Shown: positions 44,885 through 53,918 of the stretch, one piece after another
How positions within the stretch are numbered: the stretch's first letter is position 1
How the letters are laid out: each line of letters begins with the position of its first letter
NCBI GenBank assembly: GCA_014360755.1
Contig: JACIWX010000002.1
Location: forward strand, 1 to 64,000
Length of the DNA stretch: 64,000 bases
Direction of reading: 5' to 3'
Origin: Chloroflexota bacterium
GTDB lineage: Bacteria; Chloroflexota; Anaerolineae; UBA2200
Notes under the pieces: generated by a model
Database searches by the model: none
What the model was told of the DNA's origin: nothing
What the model saw: the letters and a program-made list of their open reading frames with translations, nothing else
Translations under genes and position numbers: made by a program

Positions 44885-45535
44885 ATGGTGCAGCGACTGA
44901 GAATTACCTTTGCCAAAGGGGATGAAGTGAAGTACATTTCGCATCTGGATTTGATGCGCGCCTGGGAGCGGGCTTTGCGGCGGGGGCAGATCCCATTGGC
45001 TTATTCGCAGGGCTTTAATCCGCGTCCCAGGCTGTTCTTTGCCTCGGCATTGCCCGTGGGCTTTACCAGCCGCGCCGAGGTGTTGGATGTGATCCTCCAG
45101 CAGCGCATGGGGTTGCGCGAGTTTGCCTCTCGTGTGAGGAAGCAACTACCTGCTGGTCTGGAGTTAAAAAGCGTGGCTGAAATCCCCCCGACCCTCCCAG
45201 CGCCTTCGGCACAGGTTGTAGCTGCTGAGTATGAAGTGGTTGTGGAGAGCCAGGATGCCCTTCACGACATGCAAGCCCGGTTGGATAAATTGTTAGCAGC
45301 GTCCAGCATACCTCGACGTAGAGAGCGGCCAAATAGAGTGCGCGAATATGATTTGCGGCCGCTCATTCAGAAATTATGGATCATTGGGCAGCGTCAAGGG
45401 GCGTATGTCCTGGGTATGCGCCTGCAGGCAGATGAGGGAGGAACGGGCCGGCCTGACGAGGTGATGGCTGCACTGGGCTTAACTGACGCCGTGCGTGTTA
45501 TTGAGCGCGTGGACCTTGTTCTTAAGCCACTTTGA
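44885..45535 (+). CDS. TIGR03936 (DUF2344) radical-SAM-associated protein
   Basis: 216 residues with the family opening RLRITFAKGDEVKYISHLDL, then RALRRGQIPLAYSQGFNPRP and FASALPVGFTS. It is the regular partner of TIGR03960 proteins; in many genomes the pair precedes rng and rplU, but not here. No catalytic motif is known. The 96-base gap after it holds a separate promoter for the HIT gene. Confidence 0.9.
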   Translation: MVQRLRITFAKGDEVKYISHLDLMRAWERALRRGQIPLAYSQGFNPRPRLFFASALPVGFTSRAEVLDVILQQRMGLREFASRVRKQLPAGLELKSVAEIPPTLPAPSAQVVAAEYEVVVESQDALHDMQARLDKLLAASSIPRRRERPNRVREYDLRPLIQKLWIIGQRQGAYVLGMRLQADEGGTGRPDEVMAALGLTDAVRVIERVDLVLKPL

Positions 45536-45536
45536 C

Positions 45537-45565
45537 TTGTCAGACAGGCTTATTGTCATTAGAAT
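45537..45565 (+). promoter_or_regulatory. Promoter of HIT-MFS unit
   Basis: TTGTCA (45537-45542, including the last base of the preceding stop region), 17 bases, TAGAAT (45560-45565). Confidence 0.5.
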
Positions 45566-45631
45566 CAACACGTCATGTGAGGGGAAAATCTTTTCTAACT
45601 TTCGGATTTGTTTGTTTCAAGGGGGTGACTG

Positions 45632-46141
45632 GTGAAACGCATCTGGGCTCCTTGGCGGATGAAATATATTACAGGGGATAAACCGCATAACTGCGTGCTT
45701 TGTGAGGCATTGCAAGCAGGTGATGATGCCGCACGGTATATTCTGTATCGAGGCAAAAAGGCTGTCCTGATGCTCAACCTATATCCATACATCAATGGGC
45801 ATCTTATGGTGGTGCCCTATGAGCATGTGGGTGACCTGGTGGAATTGGATGAGGAAACCCTGGCGGATATGATGCTGTTGACCAAGATGGGTGTACAGGC
45901 GCTGCGTGAGGCTATGAATAACCCTCATGGTTTCAATGTGGGCATGAACCTGGGGCGAGTGGCTGGGGCAGGCATCCAGGATCATGTGCACATTCACATT
46001 GTGCCGCGCTGGGAAGGCGACACAAACTTTATGCCTGTCCTTGCCGATGTGCGCATCATTCCCGAGTCGCTTGATGAGACCTATCAGAAACTATTGGCTG
46101 CTTTACGCAAGGTGGAAAAGGAGCATTCAACCTGCCCGTGA
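45632..46141 (+). CDS. HIT family nucleotide hydrolase/transferase
   Basis: 169 residues from GTG 45632 (AAGGGGGTGACTG upstream). The histidine triad is HVHIHIVP with His118, His120 and His122; the N-terminal CVLCEAL could bind zinc. The opening RIWAPWRMKYI resembles Ap4A phosphorylase/ATP adenylyltransferase-like HIT proteins. It probably acts on dinucleoside polyphosphates or AMP-linked compounds in the cytosol. The downstream MFS gene starts within its stop codon (GTGA). Confidence 0.92.
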   Translation: MKRIWAPWRMKYITGDKPHNCVLCEALQAGDDAARYILYRGKKAVLMLNLYPYINGHLMVVPYEHVGDLVELDEETLADMMLLTKMGVQALREAMNNPHGFNVGMNLGRVAGAGIQDHVHIHIVPRWEGDTNFMPVLADVRIIPESLDETYQKLLAALRKVEKEHSTCP

Positions 46142-47460
46142 GCAAAATCGGTTTGCGTCTGCGCCGAGCACGCGTTGTTGTGTGGCGTTGGTTTGCGCCA
46201 GGTGAAGTGTCGGAGCGCTGGAATCATCTGAACCTCTACCGCGAGGTGGCTTGGTATGGAGTGCTATCTGGCGTAAGTACAACCTTCACCAGCATTTTTG
46301 CCCTTCGCCTGGGAGCCTCCAATTTTCTCATTGGCTTGTTGACTTCTCTGCCAGCCTTAATCAACATTCTCTTCCAAATTCCCGCGGCGCGGCTGGTTGA
46401 GCGTGAGCATGACAAGAAAAAAGTGTTGCTTGTCTCAGGCCTTTTGATGCGGTTGCCGGTGTTTCTGGTAGCGCTGGTGCCGTTACTGGGTAGGGATATA
46501 CAGGCGAGCGCGATTGTCTACATTACGGCCTTGGGCACAATTCCGGCTGCGGTGAGCACGGTTTCCTTCACAGCCATGCTGGCTGAAGTGGTCGCTCCCC
46601 AGGATAGGCCTCGCGTAGTGAGTATGCGCAATGCTTTCCTGTCCGCGACTGCTACCGCTGCCGTGCTATTGGCAGGCAAGGCGCTGGATATCCTGCCTTT
46701 TCCCTTTGGCTATCAATTGATTTTTGCGTTGTCCTTCTTGGCTTCTGTCGTGAGCCTGTACTATCTCGGGCGGGTGGCTATCCCGCAGACTGAACCAGTG
46801 CGATTAGAACAGGTTCACGCAGATCAACGCCCTGGCTTCAGGCATTTGTTGCGGGATGTTCTGGCACAGCGTCGCTACGTGCGTTTTACGCTGGGTGCCT
46901 TCCTCTATCATTGGGGTCTCTATTTTCCTATCCCGCTCTATGCCATCTATCGCGTGCGGACATTGCAGATTTCCGAAGGTTGGATAGGAATCTTGTCCAT
47001 GATTGAATCGGGTGTGACCATTGTGGCTTATTATGCTTGGGGAAGGTTTGCCCAGAAGCATGGTTCATATCGGATGTTGCTCCTTGGCTTGCTGGGCGTG
47101 TGTTTCTACCCTATTGGCACGGCTCTCAGCAGAAGCGCCCCACCTCTGCTCTTGGTATCCTTTATCGCTGGCATCGCTGGGCCAGCGTTCAACGCCGGCC
47201 TTTTCAACGGCTTGTTGGAGGTTACGCCAGCAGAACGACGGGCAACATACATCGCCATATTCAATACGATGATGAACATTCCGGCTTTTATCGCTCCTAT
47301 CTTGGGCACCATGGCGGCAGGGTGGTTGGGCATTCGCACGACGCTCTGGGTTGGCGGGTTTGCCCGTATCGTGGGATTTCTGGCTTTTGCCTATTTGCTC
47401 TTGGGCTCTGCGACCCCTCTTGTGCGCCGTTTCCAGCATACGCTGTCCAAGACGAAATAG
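46138..47460 (+). CDS. Major facilitator superfamily transporter
   Basis: 440 residues, GTG start overlapping the HIT stop codon. An N-terminal cytosolic stretch of about 40 residues (RARVVVWRWFAPGEVSERW) precedes about 12 membrane helices. The helix 2-3 loop reads REHDKKKVLLVSG. The substrate is unknown. Translational coupling suggests co-expression with the HIT protein, though a functional link is not obvious. Confidence 0.85.
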   Translation: MSKIGLRLRRARVVVWRWFAPGEVSERWNHLNLYREVAWYGVLSGVSTTFTSIFALRLGASNFLIGLLTSLPALINILFQIPAARLVEREHDKKKVLLVSGLLMRLPVFLVALVPLLGRDIQASAIVYITALGTIPAAVSTVSFTAMLAEVVAPQDRPRVVSMRNAFLSATATAAVLLAGKALDILPFPFGYQLIFALSFLASVVSLYYLGRVAIPQTEPVRLEQVHADQRPGFRHLLRDVLAQRRYVRFTLGAFLYHWGLYFPIPLYAIYRVRTLQISEGWIGILSMIESGVTIVAYYAWGRFAQKHGSYRMLLLGLLGVCFYPIGTALSRSAPPLLLVSFIAGIAGPAFNAGLFNGLLEVTPAERRATYIAIFNTMMNIPAFIAPILGTMAAGWLGIRTTLWVGGFARIVGFLAFAYLLLGSATPLVRRFQHTLSKTK

Positions 47461-47486
47461 CCAAATTCTCCATTTTCAGGTACAAT
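47458..47486 (+). promoter_or_regulatory. Possible promoter of thiolase gene
   Basis: TAGCCA (47458-47463), 17 bases, TACAAT (47481-47486). The -35 is weak. Confidence 0.35.
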
Positions 47487-47552
47487 TTGCCCCAGAGGGC
47501 TAGATGTGCCTCGTGATCACCAGCACAATATGCTTCAAGGAGGAAGTGCAAC

Positions 47553-48761
47553 ATGGCAATACAACAGCAGGCTTCACGGCGGCAAGTTGTGATCACCAGT
47601 GCAGTACGTACGGCGATTGGCCGCTTCCAGGGCATGTTGAGCACCATTCCAGCGCCCGAACTGGGGGCGGTAGTCATTCGCGAGGCGGTCAAGCGTGCTG
47701 GAGTTGACCCAGCACGGGTGGATGAGGTATTGATGGGCAATGTCATCCAAGCCGGTGAAGGGCAGGCGCCAGCGCGGCAGGCGGCTATCAAAGCAGGGTT
47801 GCCACCTACCGTGGGGGCTACAACGATTAACAAAGTGTGTGGTTCTGGCTTGAAGGCAGTGATGTTCGCCGCTCAGGCGATTGTGACAGGTGATGCTGAC
47901 ATCGTCGTCGCAGGTGGCATGGAGAATATGACCATGGGTCCCTATTTGCTGCCCCAAGCGCGACAAGGATACCGCTTAGGAAATGGAGTCCTTGTGGATG
48001 CGACGGTGCACGACGGCCTCTGGTGTCCGTTTGAGAATCAGCACATGGGCAATGCGGCGGAATGGATTGCGCGCGAATACGGCCTGACCCGGCAAGAACT
48101 GGATGAGTACGCTTTGGACAGCCACCGAAAAGCCATTGCCGCTATACAAGCAGGCAAGTTCAAAGCGGAGATCGTACCTATTGAAGTTCCGCAGCGAAAA
48201 GGTCCGCCGGTGATCTTCGATACGGACGAATGCCCTCGGGCAGATACCTCATTAGAAGCACTGAGCAAATTGCGCCCCGCATTTCAGGAGGGGGGCATCA
48301 TTACAGCGGGCAACTCTCCCGGCATTACCGATGGGGCAGCTGCCGTTGTGGTCATGGGCGAGGATACGGCTCATGCGTTGGGAATCCGCCCTCTGGCGCG
48401 CATCACAGGATATGCCCAGGCAGCAGTCGAACCGGTGCGCATCTTTACTGCACCCATTTTTGCTGTGCGGAGACTTCTTGAGAAAACGGGCTACGATTTG
48501 GCAGACATTGATTTGATTGAAATCAATGAAGCCTTTGCTGCACAGACAGTGGCCGATGGCAAGGCGCTGGGATTGGACTGGAACAAGGTCAATGTGCATG
48601 GCGGGGCTATTGCTCTCGGACACCCTATTGGCGCCAGCGGTGCGCGGATACTGGTCACGCTCATCCACGCCCTGCGGGACCGTGGGCTGAAAACAGGATT
48701 GGCGACGCTTTGCCTGGGCGGTGGCGAGGCGGTGGCAATGACGATTGAGCGGGTGGAATGA
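47553..48761 (+). CDS. Acetyl-CoA acetyltransferase (thiolase)
   Basis: 402 residues. The acyl-binding Cys96 lies in INKVCGSGLKAV; the C-terminal motifs NEAFAAQ, GGAIALGHPIGASG and CLGGGEAVA supply the other active-site residues. It either condenses two acetyl-CoA or cleaves 3-ketoacyl-CoA. AAGGAGG precedes the ATG. Followed by an acyl-CoA dehydrogenase on the same strand, so beta-oxidation or branched-chain amino-acid breakdown is likely. Confidence 0.93.
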   Translation: MAIQQQASRRQVVITSAVRTAIGRFQGMLSTIPAPELGAVVIREAVKRAGVDPARVDEVLMGNVIQAGEGQAPARQAAIKAGLPPTVGATTINKVCGSGLKAVMFAAQAIVTGDADIVVAGGMENMTMGPYLLPQARQGYRLGNGVLVDATVHDGLWCPFENQHMGNAAEWIAREYGLTRQELDEYALDSHRKAIAAIQAGKFKAEIVPIEVPQRKGPPVIFDTDECPRADTSLEALSKLRPAFQEGGIITAGNSPGITDGAAAVVVMGEDTAHALGIRPLARITGYAQAAVEPVRIFTAPIFAVRRLLEKTGYDLADIDLIEINEAFAAQTVADGKALGLDWNKVNVHGGAIALGHPIGASGARILVTLIHALRDRGLKTGLATLCLGGGEAVAMTIERVE

Positions 48762-48763
48762 GA

Positions 48764-48868
48764 AAACGTAAAACGTAACGAGTGATGAGTGAGGAGTGAT
48801 TCTTGCTCCATATTTTCACTTACCACTCGTCACTTCTCACTCGTTACTCATCACTCATCACTTTATCC
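48764..48868. repeat. Mixed ACGTAAA and GAGTGAT heptamer repeats with inverted arm
   Basis: AACGTAAAACGTAAC is followed by GAGTGAT/GAGTGAG units, then by the inverse CACTCGTCACTTCTCAC and TCATCACTCATCAC. The arms can pair into a long hairpin in the thiolase/acyl-CoA dehydrogenase intergenic region, which otherwise contains only the AAGGAGG site of the next gene. Confidence 0.65.
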
Positions 48869-48881
48869 TAAGGAGGAAACA

Positions 48882-50021
48882 ATGGATCTCAAGTTCACTG
48901 AGGAGCAAGAGATGATCCGCAAGATGGTGCGGGATTTTGCCCAGAAGGAAGTGGCACCCATCGCAGCCGAGATAGACGAAAAGGGCATCGTGCCTTTTGA
49001 GAACATCAAGAAGATGGGGCAATTGGGCTTACTTGGTCTGACTGTTTCAGAGAAATATGATGGCGGTGGTGCAGATGCCATCAGTTATGTGATCGCCATT
49101 GAGGAGTTGGCGAAGGCGTGCGCATCTACGGCTATTGTCATGGCGGTGCAGAATTCGCTGGTCTGCGCGGGGATTGAGAAGTTTGGCACGGAGGAGCAGA
49201 AAGAAAAGTTCCTACGGCCCTTGGCACGTGGCGAGAAGATCGGCGCCTTTGCCCTGACCGAACCAGGGGCAGGCTCCGACGTCGCAGCGATGTTAAGCAC
49301 GGCGGTGAGAAGTGGCGATACCTATGTCATCAATGGGCGGAAACATTTCATCACCAATGGGGGCTTTGCCGATATCGTCATCCTCTTTGCGATGACCGAC
49401 AAGGCGCAGCGCCATCGTGGCATCACCGCTTTCATTGTGGAGAAAGGCCCCCCTGGCTTTTCCGTGGGTAAGGAAGAGCACAAGATGGGCATCCGCGGGA
49501 GCAATACCTGCGAGTTGATTTTTGAAAACGTGTCGGTGCCGGCTGCTAATCGCTTGGGCGATGAGGGCCAAGGCTTCAAAATCGCCATGACCATGCTGGA
49601 TGGTGGGCGCATCGGCGTAGCAGCGCAGGCGGTAGGAATTGCCCAGGCTGCTTACGAGGCAGCACTGAAATACAGTAAGGAACGTGTACAGTTTGGTCAA
49701 CCCATCTGTCAATTCCAGGCTATTCAGTGGATGCTGGCTGATATGGCCACGCGCATTGAAGCGGCTCGCCTGTTGACGTACAACGCGGCGCTGAAGAAGC
49801 AATCCGGGGAGCCTTTTAGCAAGGAGGCTTCCATGGCAAAGCTATTTGCCTCGGAAACTGCAGTCTGGGTGGCAGATCGTGCCGTGCAAATTCACGGCGG
49901 CTACGGGTACATGAAAGAATACTCGGTAGAGAGGAACTATCGCGACGCCAAGATCACCGAAATTTACGAAGGGACGAGCGAAGTGCAACGGATGGTCATT
50001 GCCCGCAGTATCCTGGGCTAG
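48882..50021 (+). CDS. Acyl-CoA dehydrogenase
   Basis: 379 residues from the ATG at 48882 (AAGGAGG upstream), a full-length FAD-dependent acyl-CoA dehydrogenase. Signature [12 protein letters not shown] for FAD/substrate binding, KHFITNGG, and the catalytic Glu region [15 protein letters not shown] near the C-terminus. The length and the IYEGTSE motif resemble short-chain and 2-methyl-branched enzymes. It oxidises acyl-CoA to enoyl-CoA and passes electrons to ETF, which is not in the window. Confidence 0.93.
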   Translation: MDLKFTEEQEMIRKMVRDFAQKEVAPIAAEIDEKGIVPFENIKKMGQLGLLGLTVSEKYDGGGADAISYVIAIEELAKACASTAIVMAVQNSLVCAGIEKFGTEEQKEKFLRPLARGEKIGAFALTEPGAGSDVAAMLSTAVRSGDTYVINGRKHFITNGGFADIVILFAMTDKAQRHRGITAFIVEKGPPGFSVGKEEHKMGIRGSNTCELIFENVSVPAANRLGDEGQGFKIAMTMLDGGRIGVAAQAVGIAQAAYEAALKYSKERVQFGQPICQFQAIQWMLADMATRIEAARLLTYNAALKKQSGEPFSKEASMAKLFASETAVWVADRAVQIHGGYGYMKEYSVERNYRDAKITEIYEGTSEVQRMVIARSILG

Positions 50022-50028
50022 AATTTTG

Positions 50029-50060
50029 CCCCAAGGGTGGGGGAATCCCCATCCTTGGGG
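50029..50060 (+). terminator. Strong hairpin between acyl-CoA dehydrogenase and thyX
   Basis: CCCCAAGGGTGGGG (50029-50042) pairs with CCCCATCCTTGGGG (50047-50060), one G-T pair, short loop. Only CTGCTTT follows, so termination may be partial. Confidence 0.55.
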
Positions 50061-50078
50061 CTGCTTTGGGGTGATATA

Positions 50079-50696
50079 ATGAAGCGTATTCCTGTACTGG
50101 ACAAAGGCTGGGTGCAATTGGAAGAGTGTATGGGCGGTGATGAGGCGGTCATCCGCGGGGCGCGGATTTGCTACCAGTCCCATGCACAAAGCCCGGAGGA
50201 TGATGTGCGGCTCATCCGGCGGCTGATGAAAAGCGAGCCTAAGCACAATACGGTTTTCGAACATGCAGTGTTCCGTTGGGGGGTCAAATGCCCGATCTTT
50301 GTTGCCCGACAGTGGATGCGCCACCGCATTGGTTCCTTCAATGAGAAGAGCCTGCGTTATTGTGCTGCCAGCCGCGAGTACTATGTGCCAGTTGATGAAC
50401 TGCACACGGATGAGTACATACGCCATATGGAAGCGGGGTTTGACCTCTACGAGAAACTCATCGCCGCGGGTTGGAAGAAGGAGCGCGCCCGCGCCGTCCT
50501 GGGCTTAGGGGTATATACGGAGTTTATCTGGACGGTCAATGCCTGGTCGCTGATGAACTGGTTGACAAAACGCATTCATCCATCTGCCCAATGGGAGCAT
50601 CGCCAATATGCCTTGGGTGTTTTACAATTGTACGAAGAAGCGATGCCTATCACGGCGCAAGCGTTCAAAGAATTTGTGTTGAAGCAGGTGGTCTAA
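50079..50696 (+). CDS. thyX: Flavin-dependent thymidylate synthase
   Basis: 205 residues from the ATG at 50079 (GGGGTGAT upstream). The ThyX motif RHRxxSxNExSxRY is present as [14 protein letters not shown]. It methylates dUMP to dTMP with FAD and methylene-tetrahydrofolate. The stop codon shares a base with the start of the dCMP deaminase gene (TAATG), so the two are translationally linked steps of dTMP supply. Confidence 0.95.
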   Translation: MKRIPVLDKGWVQLEECMGGDEAVIRGARICYQSHAQSPEDDVRLIRRLMKSEPKHNTVFEHAVFRWGVKCPIFVARQWMRHRIGSFNEKSLRYCAASREYYVPVDELHTDEYIRHMEAGFDLYEKLIAAGWKKERARAVLGLGVYTEFIWTVNAWSLMNWLTKRIHPSAQWEHRQYALGVLQLYEEAMPITAQAFKEFVLKQVV

Positions 50697-51175
50697 TGCC
50701 TGGACGTCCTTCATGGGATGAATATTTCATGCAGATCACTCGACAGGTGGCTATGCGTTCTACGTGCCTGAGGCGCCAGGTAGGAGCAGTCATCGTCAAG
50801 GACAAGCGCATCTTGTCCACGGGCTACAATGGTGCTCCCAGTGGATTCGCGCACTGCAGCGAAACGGGCTGTTTGCGTGAGCAGTTGCACATCCCATCGG
50901 GTGAGCGGCAGGAAATCTGCCGAGGATTGCACGCTGAGCAGAATGCCATCATTCAGGCGGCTTTGCATGGTGTTTCAGTGGCTGGGGCAGATATCTATAT
51001 CACTCACCAGCCGTGCATCACCTGCGCCAAGATGATCATCAATGCCGGAATCAAAAAGGTGATTGCGTTTGATTCCTATCCTGACGAACTAGCCCGTTCC
51101 TTTCTAGAGCAAGCGGGTATCGAGTTTGTGCTGTGGCAGGGAAAAGACCAAGAAGGCAACGCATGCCCAGATTAG
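50696..51175 (+). CDS. dCMP deaminase family protein
   Basis: 159 residues. Zinc-binding deaminase motifs are HAEQNAI (His and catalytic Glu) and PCITCAK (two Cys). The N-terminus [18 protein letters not shown] is typical of ComEB/dCMP deaminases. It turns dCMP into dUMP, the substrate of the ThyX encoded directly upstream. An extra Cys/His-rich stretch [18 protein letters not shown] could bind a second zinc. Confidence 0.93.
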   Translation: MPGRPSWDEYFMQITRQVAMRSTCLRRQVGAVIVKDKRILSTGYNGAPSGFAHCSETGCLREQLHIPSGERQEICRGLHAEQNAIIQAALHGVSVAGADIYITHQPCITCAKMIINAGIKKVIAFDSYPDELARSFLEQAGIEFVLWQGKDQEGNACPD

Positions 51176-51191
51176 GGACTGAGGAGTGGAC

Positions 51192-52280
51192 ATGGGTAGT
51201 GGAAGCCTGGTAGCGCTGGGGGTTCTGGTGCTATGTTGCAGCGCCTTATTCTTAATCTGGCGCCGAAGGGTGTTGCTTAGGGGGCAAAAGGAACTCCCCT
51301 GTGACCAGAGAGCCATCTTGAACCAGCAGGTAACGCTTGTCCTGGACCTGTTAAGAAAGCAGGCGTGGACGGATGCCCTGGCGGTTTTGAATGCAGCGCT
51401 GGCCCTTGCTGCGCACTATGATCCATTACGGGAAGCAGAGTTGTATTATTATAAAGGATATATATTAGAGCAGATGAAGCAGTTCGAGCAAGCGGTCCAA
51501 GCGTACAGCAAGTGTCAGTTATCCGAGGCAGGTCATGCCGGGCGCAAGCATTCCCTCCATGCTGCCCTTCGCCAAGGTTATCTCTTGACGCAATTACAGC
51601 GTTGGGATGAAGCCGCCGGGAAATTACAGCAAGTGATTGCGGATGTTGACGCCGTTTCTATGCCCGAACTGCATCTGTATGCGCTGCGCATTTTAGTAGG
51701 CATCTACCAAGCCCGGGGTGATTACCAGAGAATGTTGGCTTGTGCCCAGGAAGGGTTGCGTCTGGCGCGCAATGCAAAAGACGAAGCCATGGCTGCCCTT
51801 CTCTTAGACCTGATAGGCGATGCCTATTTGGCTCTTGGTCAATCAGAAGAGGCATTGCACCATTACGAGCAGAGCCTCGACCTATACCGTAAACTGGGTT
51901 ATCGCAATGCAGCATTGATGGTGCAACAAGACATCGGCCGGCTGTATCAAGCCTGTGCGGATTGGGATAACGCGCTGACATGGCTTCAAACTTGCTTATG
52001 GGCAGAGGAACGTGTGCAGAACCAACATGGACAGGCACATTTTTGCTATGACATCGCTTGCCTGTACATCAGCAAGGGCGATTTGGAAAAAGCAACCGAG
52101 TACTTGCAACGGAGCATGGCACTATTTCGTCAGGCGCAGGATAAGGCTGGCGTTGACCAAGTGGGCCGTACGTTCATGGGGTTGAGTATCTTGATGCAGC
52201 GTCGTGCCACGGCTGGACAGTTGACATTTCGCGACATTGAGCGGGGCTTGGCGAAAGAGAAGAAGGAAGAAGGCGAGTGA
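51192..52280 (+). CDS. Membrane-anchored TPR protein
   Basis: 362 residues from the ATG at 51192 (GAGGAG upstream). One N-terminal transmembrane helix (about 5-24), then a cytosolic tail with about six tetratricopeptide-like repeats between 50 and 330, clearest at LIGDAYLALGQSEEALHHYE, DIGRLYQACADWDNALTWLQ and DIACLYISKGDLEKATEYLQ. Probably a protein-interaction scaffold at the membrane; partner unknown. Confidence 0.75.
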   Translation: MGSGSLVALGVLVLCCSALFLIWRRRVLLRGQKELPCDQRAILNQQVTLVLDLLRKQAWTDALAVLNAALALAAHYDPLREAELYYYKGYILEQMKQFEQAVQAYSKCQLSEAGHAGRKHSLHAALRQGYLLTQLQRWDEAAGKLQQVIADVDAVSMPELHLYALRILVGIYQARGDYQRMLACAQEGLRLARNAKDEAMAALLLDLIGDAYLALGQSEEALHHYEQSLDLYRKLGYRNAALMVQQDIGRLYQACADWDNALTWLQTCLWAEERVQNQHGQAHFCYDIACLYISKGDLEKATEYLQRSMALFRQAQDKAGVDQVGRTFMGLSILMQRRATAGQLTFRDIERGLAKEKKEEGE

Positions 52281-52364
52281 GGGACAGAAGCCATCATCCG
52301 CAAGGCGAATGATAATCAGACGATGGGATACAGAAATTCTTGAAAACAGTGGGTGGGAGCAGGG

Positions 52365-53918
52365 ATGAAGCCTGAGGATCCTAAGATAGCACAATTGCGC
52401 CGGGCTAGGGAGGAAGCCAAGCTGGGCGGTGGGGAAGAACGCATCGCCAAGCAGCATGCGGCGGGCAAGTTGACCGCGCGTGAGCGGCTAGATTTGCTCC
52501 TAGACCGCGGTAGTTTCCGCGAACTAGACATGTTCGTGAGGCATCGCGCCGTCGGCTTTGGTGTGGAACAAACGCGTCCCTATGGCGATGGGGTGGTCAC
52601 GGGTTATGGGACAATTAGTGGGCGCTTGGTATTTGTCTTTGCGCAGGATTTCACGGTATTCGGCGGGTCGCTGGGCGAAGCCCATGCCGAGAAAATCTGC
52701 AAGGTAATGGATTTAGCCATGAAAGTAGGAGCGCCTGTCATTGGCCTCAACGATTCCGGAGGTGCGCGCATCCAAGAAGGCGTGGCTGCTCTGGGCGGGT
52801 ACGCCGAGATTTTTCTCCGCAATGTCTTGGCTTCTGGTGTCATTCCCCAGATTTCTGCGATTATGGGCACTTGTGCAGGTGGAGCCGTATATTCCCCTGC
52901 ATTGACCGATTTCATCCTGATGGTAAAAGGCACCAGCCACATGTTCATCACTGGGCCGGGGGTGATCAAGGCGGTCACGCACGAAGAGGTCCCTTTTGAA
53001 GAGCTTGGCGGGGCGATGACACATAGCACCAAAAGCGGTGTAGCCCATTTCGCTGCGGAAAATGAGGAGCATTGCTTACAGTTGGTCAAGCGATTGCTGA
53101 GTTTTATCCCACAGAACAACATGGAGGATCCGCCCGTTGTACCGCCTACAGATGATCCCCAACGCATGGATGCTGAGCTGGACAGTCTGGTGCCTGATAA
53201 TCCGAACAAGCCCTACGATATGCGTGACATCATCCGTCGGGTCGTGGACAACGGGGACTATTTCGAGGTACAGGAACATTGGGCACGCAATATTACCATT
53301 GGTTTTGCGCGGCTGGATGGCCATTCCGTTGGCATTGTAGCGCAGAATCCTGCTTTTCTGGCAGGGGTTTTGGATATTGATTCTTCGGTTAAAGCGGGGC
53401 GGTTTGTCCGCTTTTGTGATTGCTTCAATATCCCGATCATTACCTTCGTGGACGTGCCTGGGTTTTTGCCAGGGGTCGCTCAGGAGCATGGGGGCATTAT
53501 CCGTCATGGGGCTAAGCTGCTCTATGCGTATTGTGAGGCTACTGTGCCCAAGATTACGCTAATCACACGCAAGGGGTATGGCGGTGCGTACGATGTCATG
53601 AGTTCCAAGCATATCCGTGGCGACATCAACTATGCCTGGCCCAGCGCTGAAATTGCCGTTATGGGGCCGGATGGGGCAGTGAATATCATCTTTCGTAAGG
53701 AGATTGCTGGGGCAGAGGATCCTGAGGCGAAGCGCGAGGCGCTGATACGGGACTACCGCGATCGCTTCGCCAACCCCTATATTGCAGCTGCACGCGGCTA
53801 TATTGATGACATTATCGAGCCACATGAGACACGGCCCCGCCTGATTGAAGCCCTCAGGATGTTGCAGAACAAACGTGACAGTAACCCGCCCAAGAAGCAT
53901 GGCAATATTCCGTTGTAA
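52365..53918 (+). CDS. Acyl-CoA carboxyltransferase (propionyl/methylmalonyl-CoA, 12S-like)
   Basis: 517 residues from the ATG at 52365 (GGGAGCAGGG upstream). Two crotonase-fold halves with oxyanion-hole motifs [11 protein letters not shown] and [14 protein letters not shown] in the first, and [28 protein letters not shown] in the second (split here only for naming). It moves a carboxyl between biotin and propionyl-CoA/methylmalonyl-CoA. With the 5S-like and biotin carrier genes downstream it resembles the 12S subunit of transcarboxylase, or the beta subunit of a decarboxylase or propionyl-CoA carboxylase. Confidence 0.9.
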   Translation: MKPEDPKIAQLRRAREEAKLGGGEERIAKQHAAGKLTARERLDLLLDRGSFRELDMFVRHRAVGFGVEQTRPYGDGVVTGYGTISGRLVFVFAQDFTVFGGSLGEAHAEKICKVMDLAMKVGAPVIGLNDSGGARIQEGVAALGGYAEIFLRNVLASGVIPQISAIMGTCAGGAVYSPALTDFILMVKGTSHMFITGPGVIKAVTHEEVPFEELGGAMTHSTKSGVAHFAAENEEHCLQLVKRLLSFIPQNNMEDPPVVPPTDDPQRMDAELDSLVPDNPNKPYDMRDIIRRVVDNGDYFEVQEHWARNITIGFARLDGHSVGIVAQNPAFLAGVLDIDSSVKAGRFVRFCDCFNIPIITFVDVPGFLPGVAQEHGGIIRHGAKLLYAYCEATVPKITLITRKGYGGAYDVMSSKHIRGDINYAWPSAEIAVMGPDGAVNIIFRKEIAGAEDPEAKREALIRDYRDRFANPYIAAARGYIDDIIEPHETRPRLIEALRMLQNKRDSNPPKKHGNIPL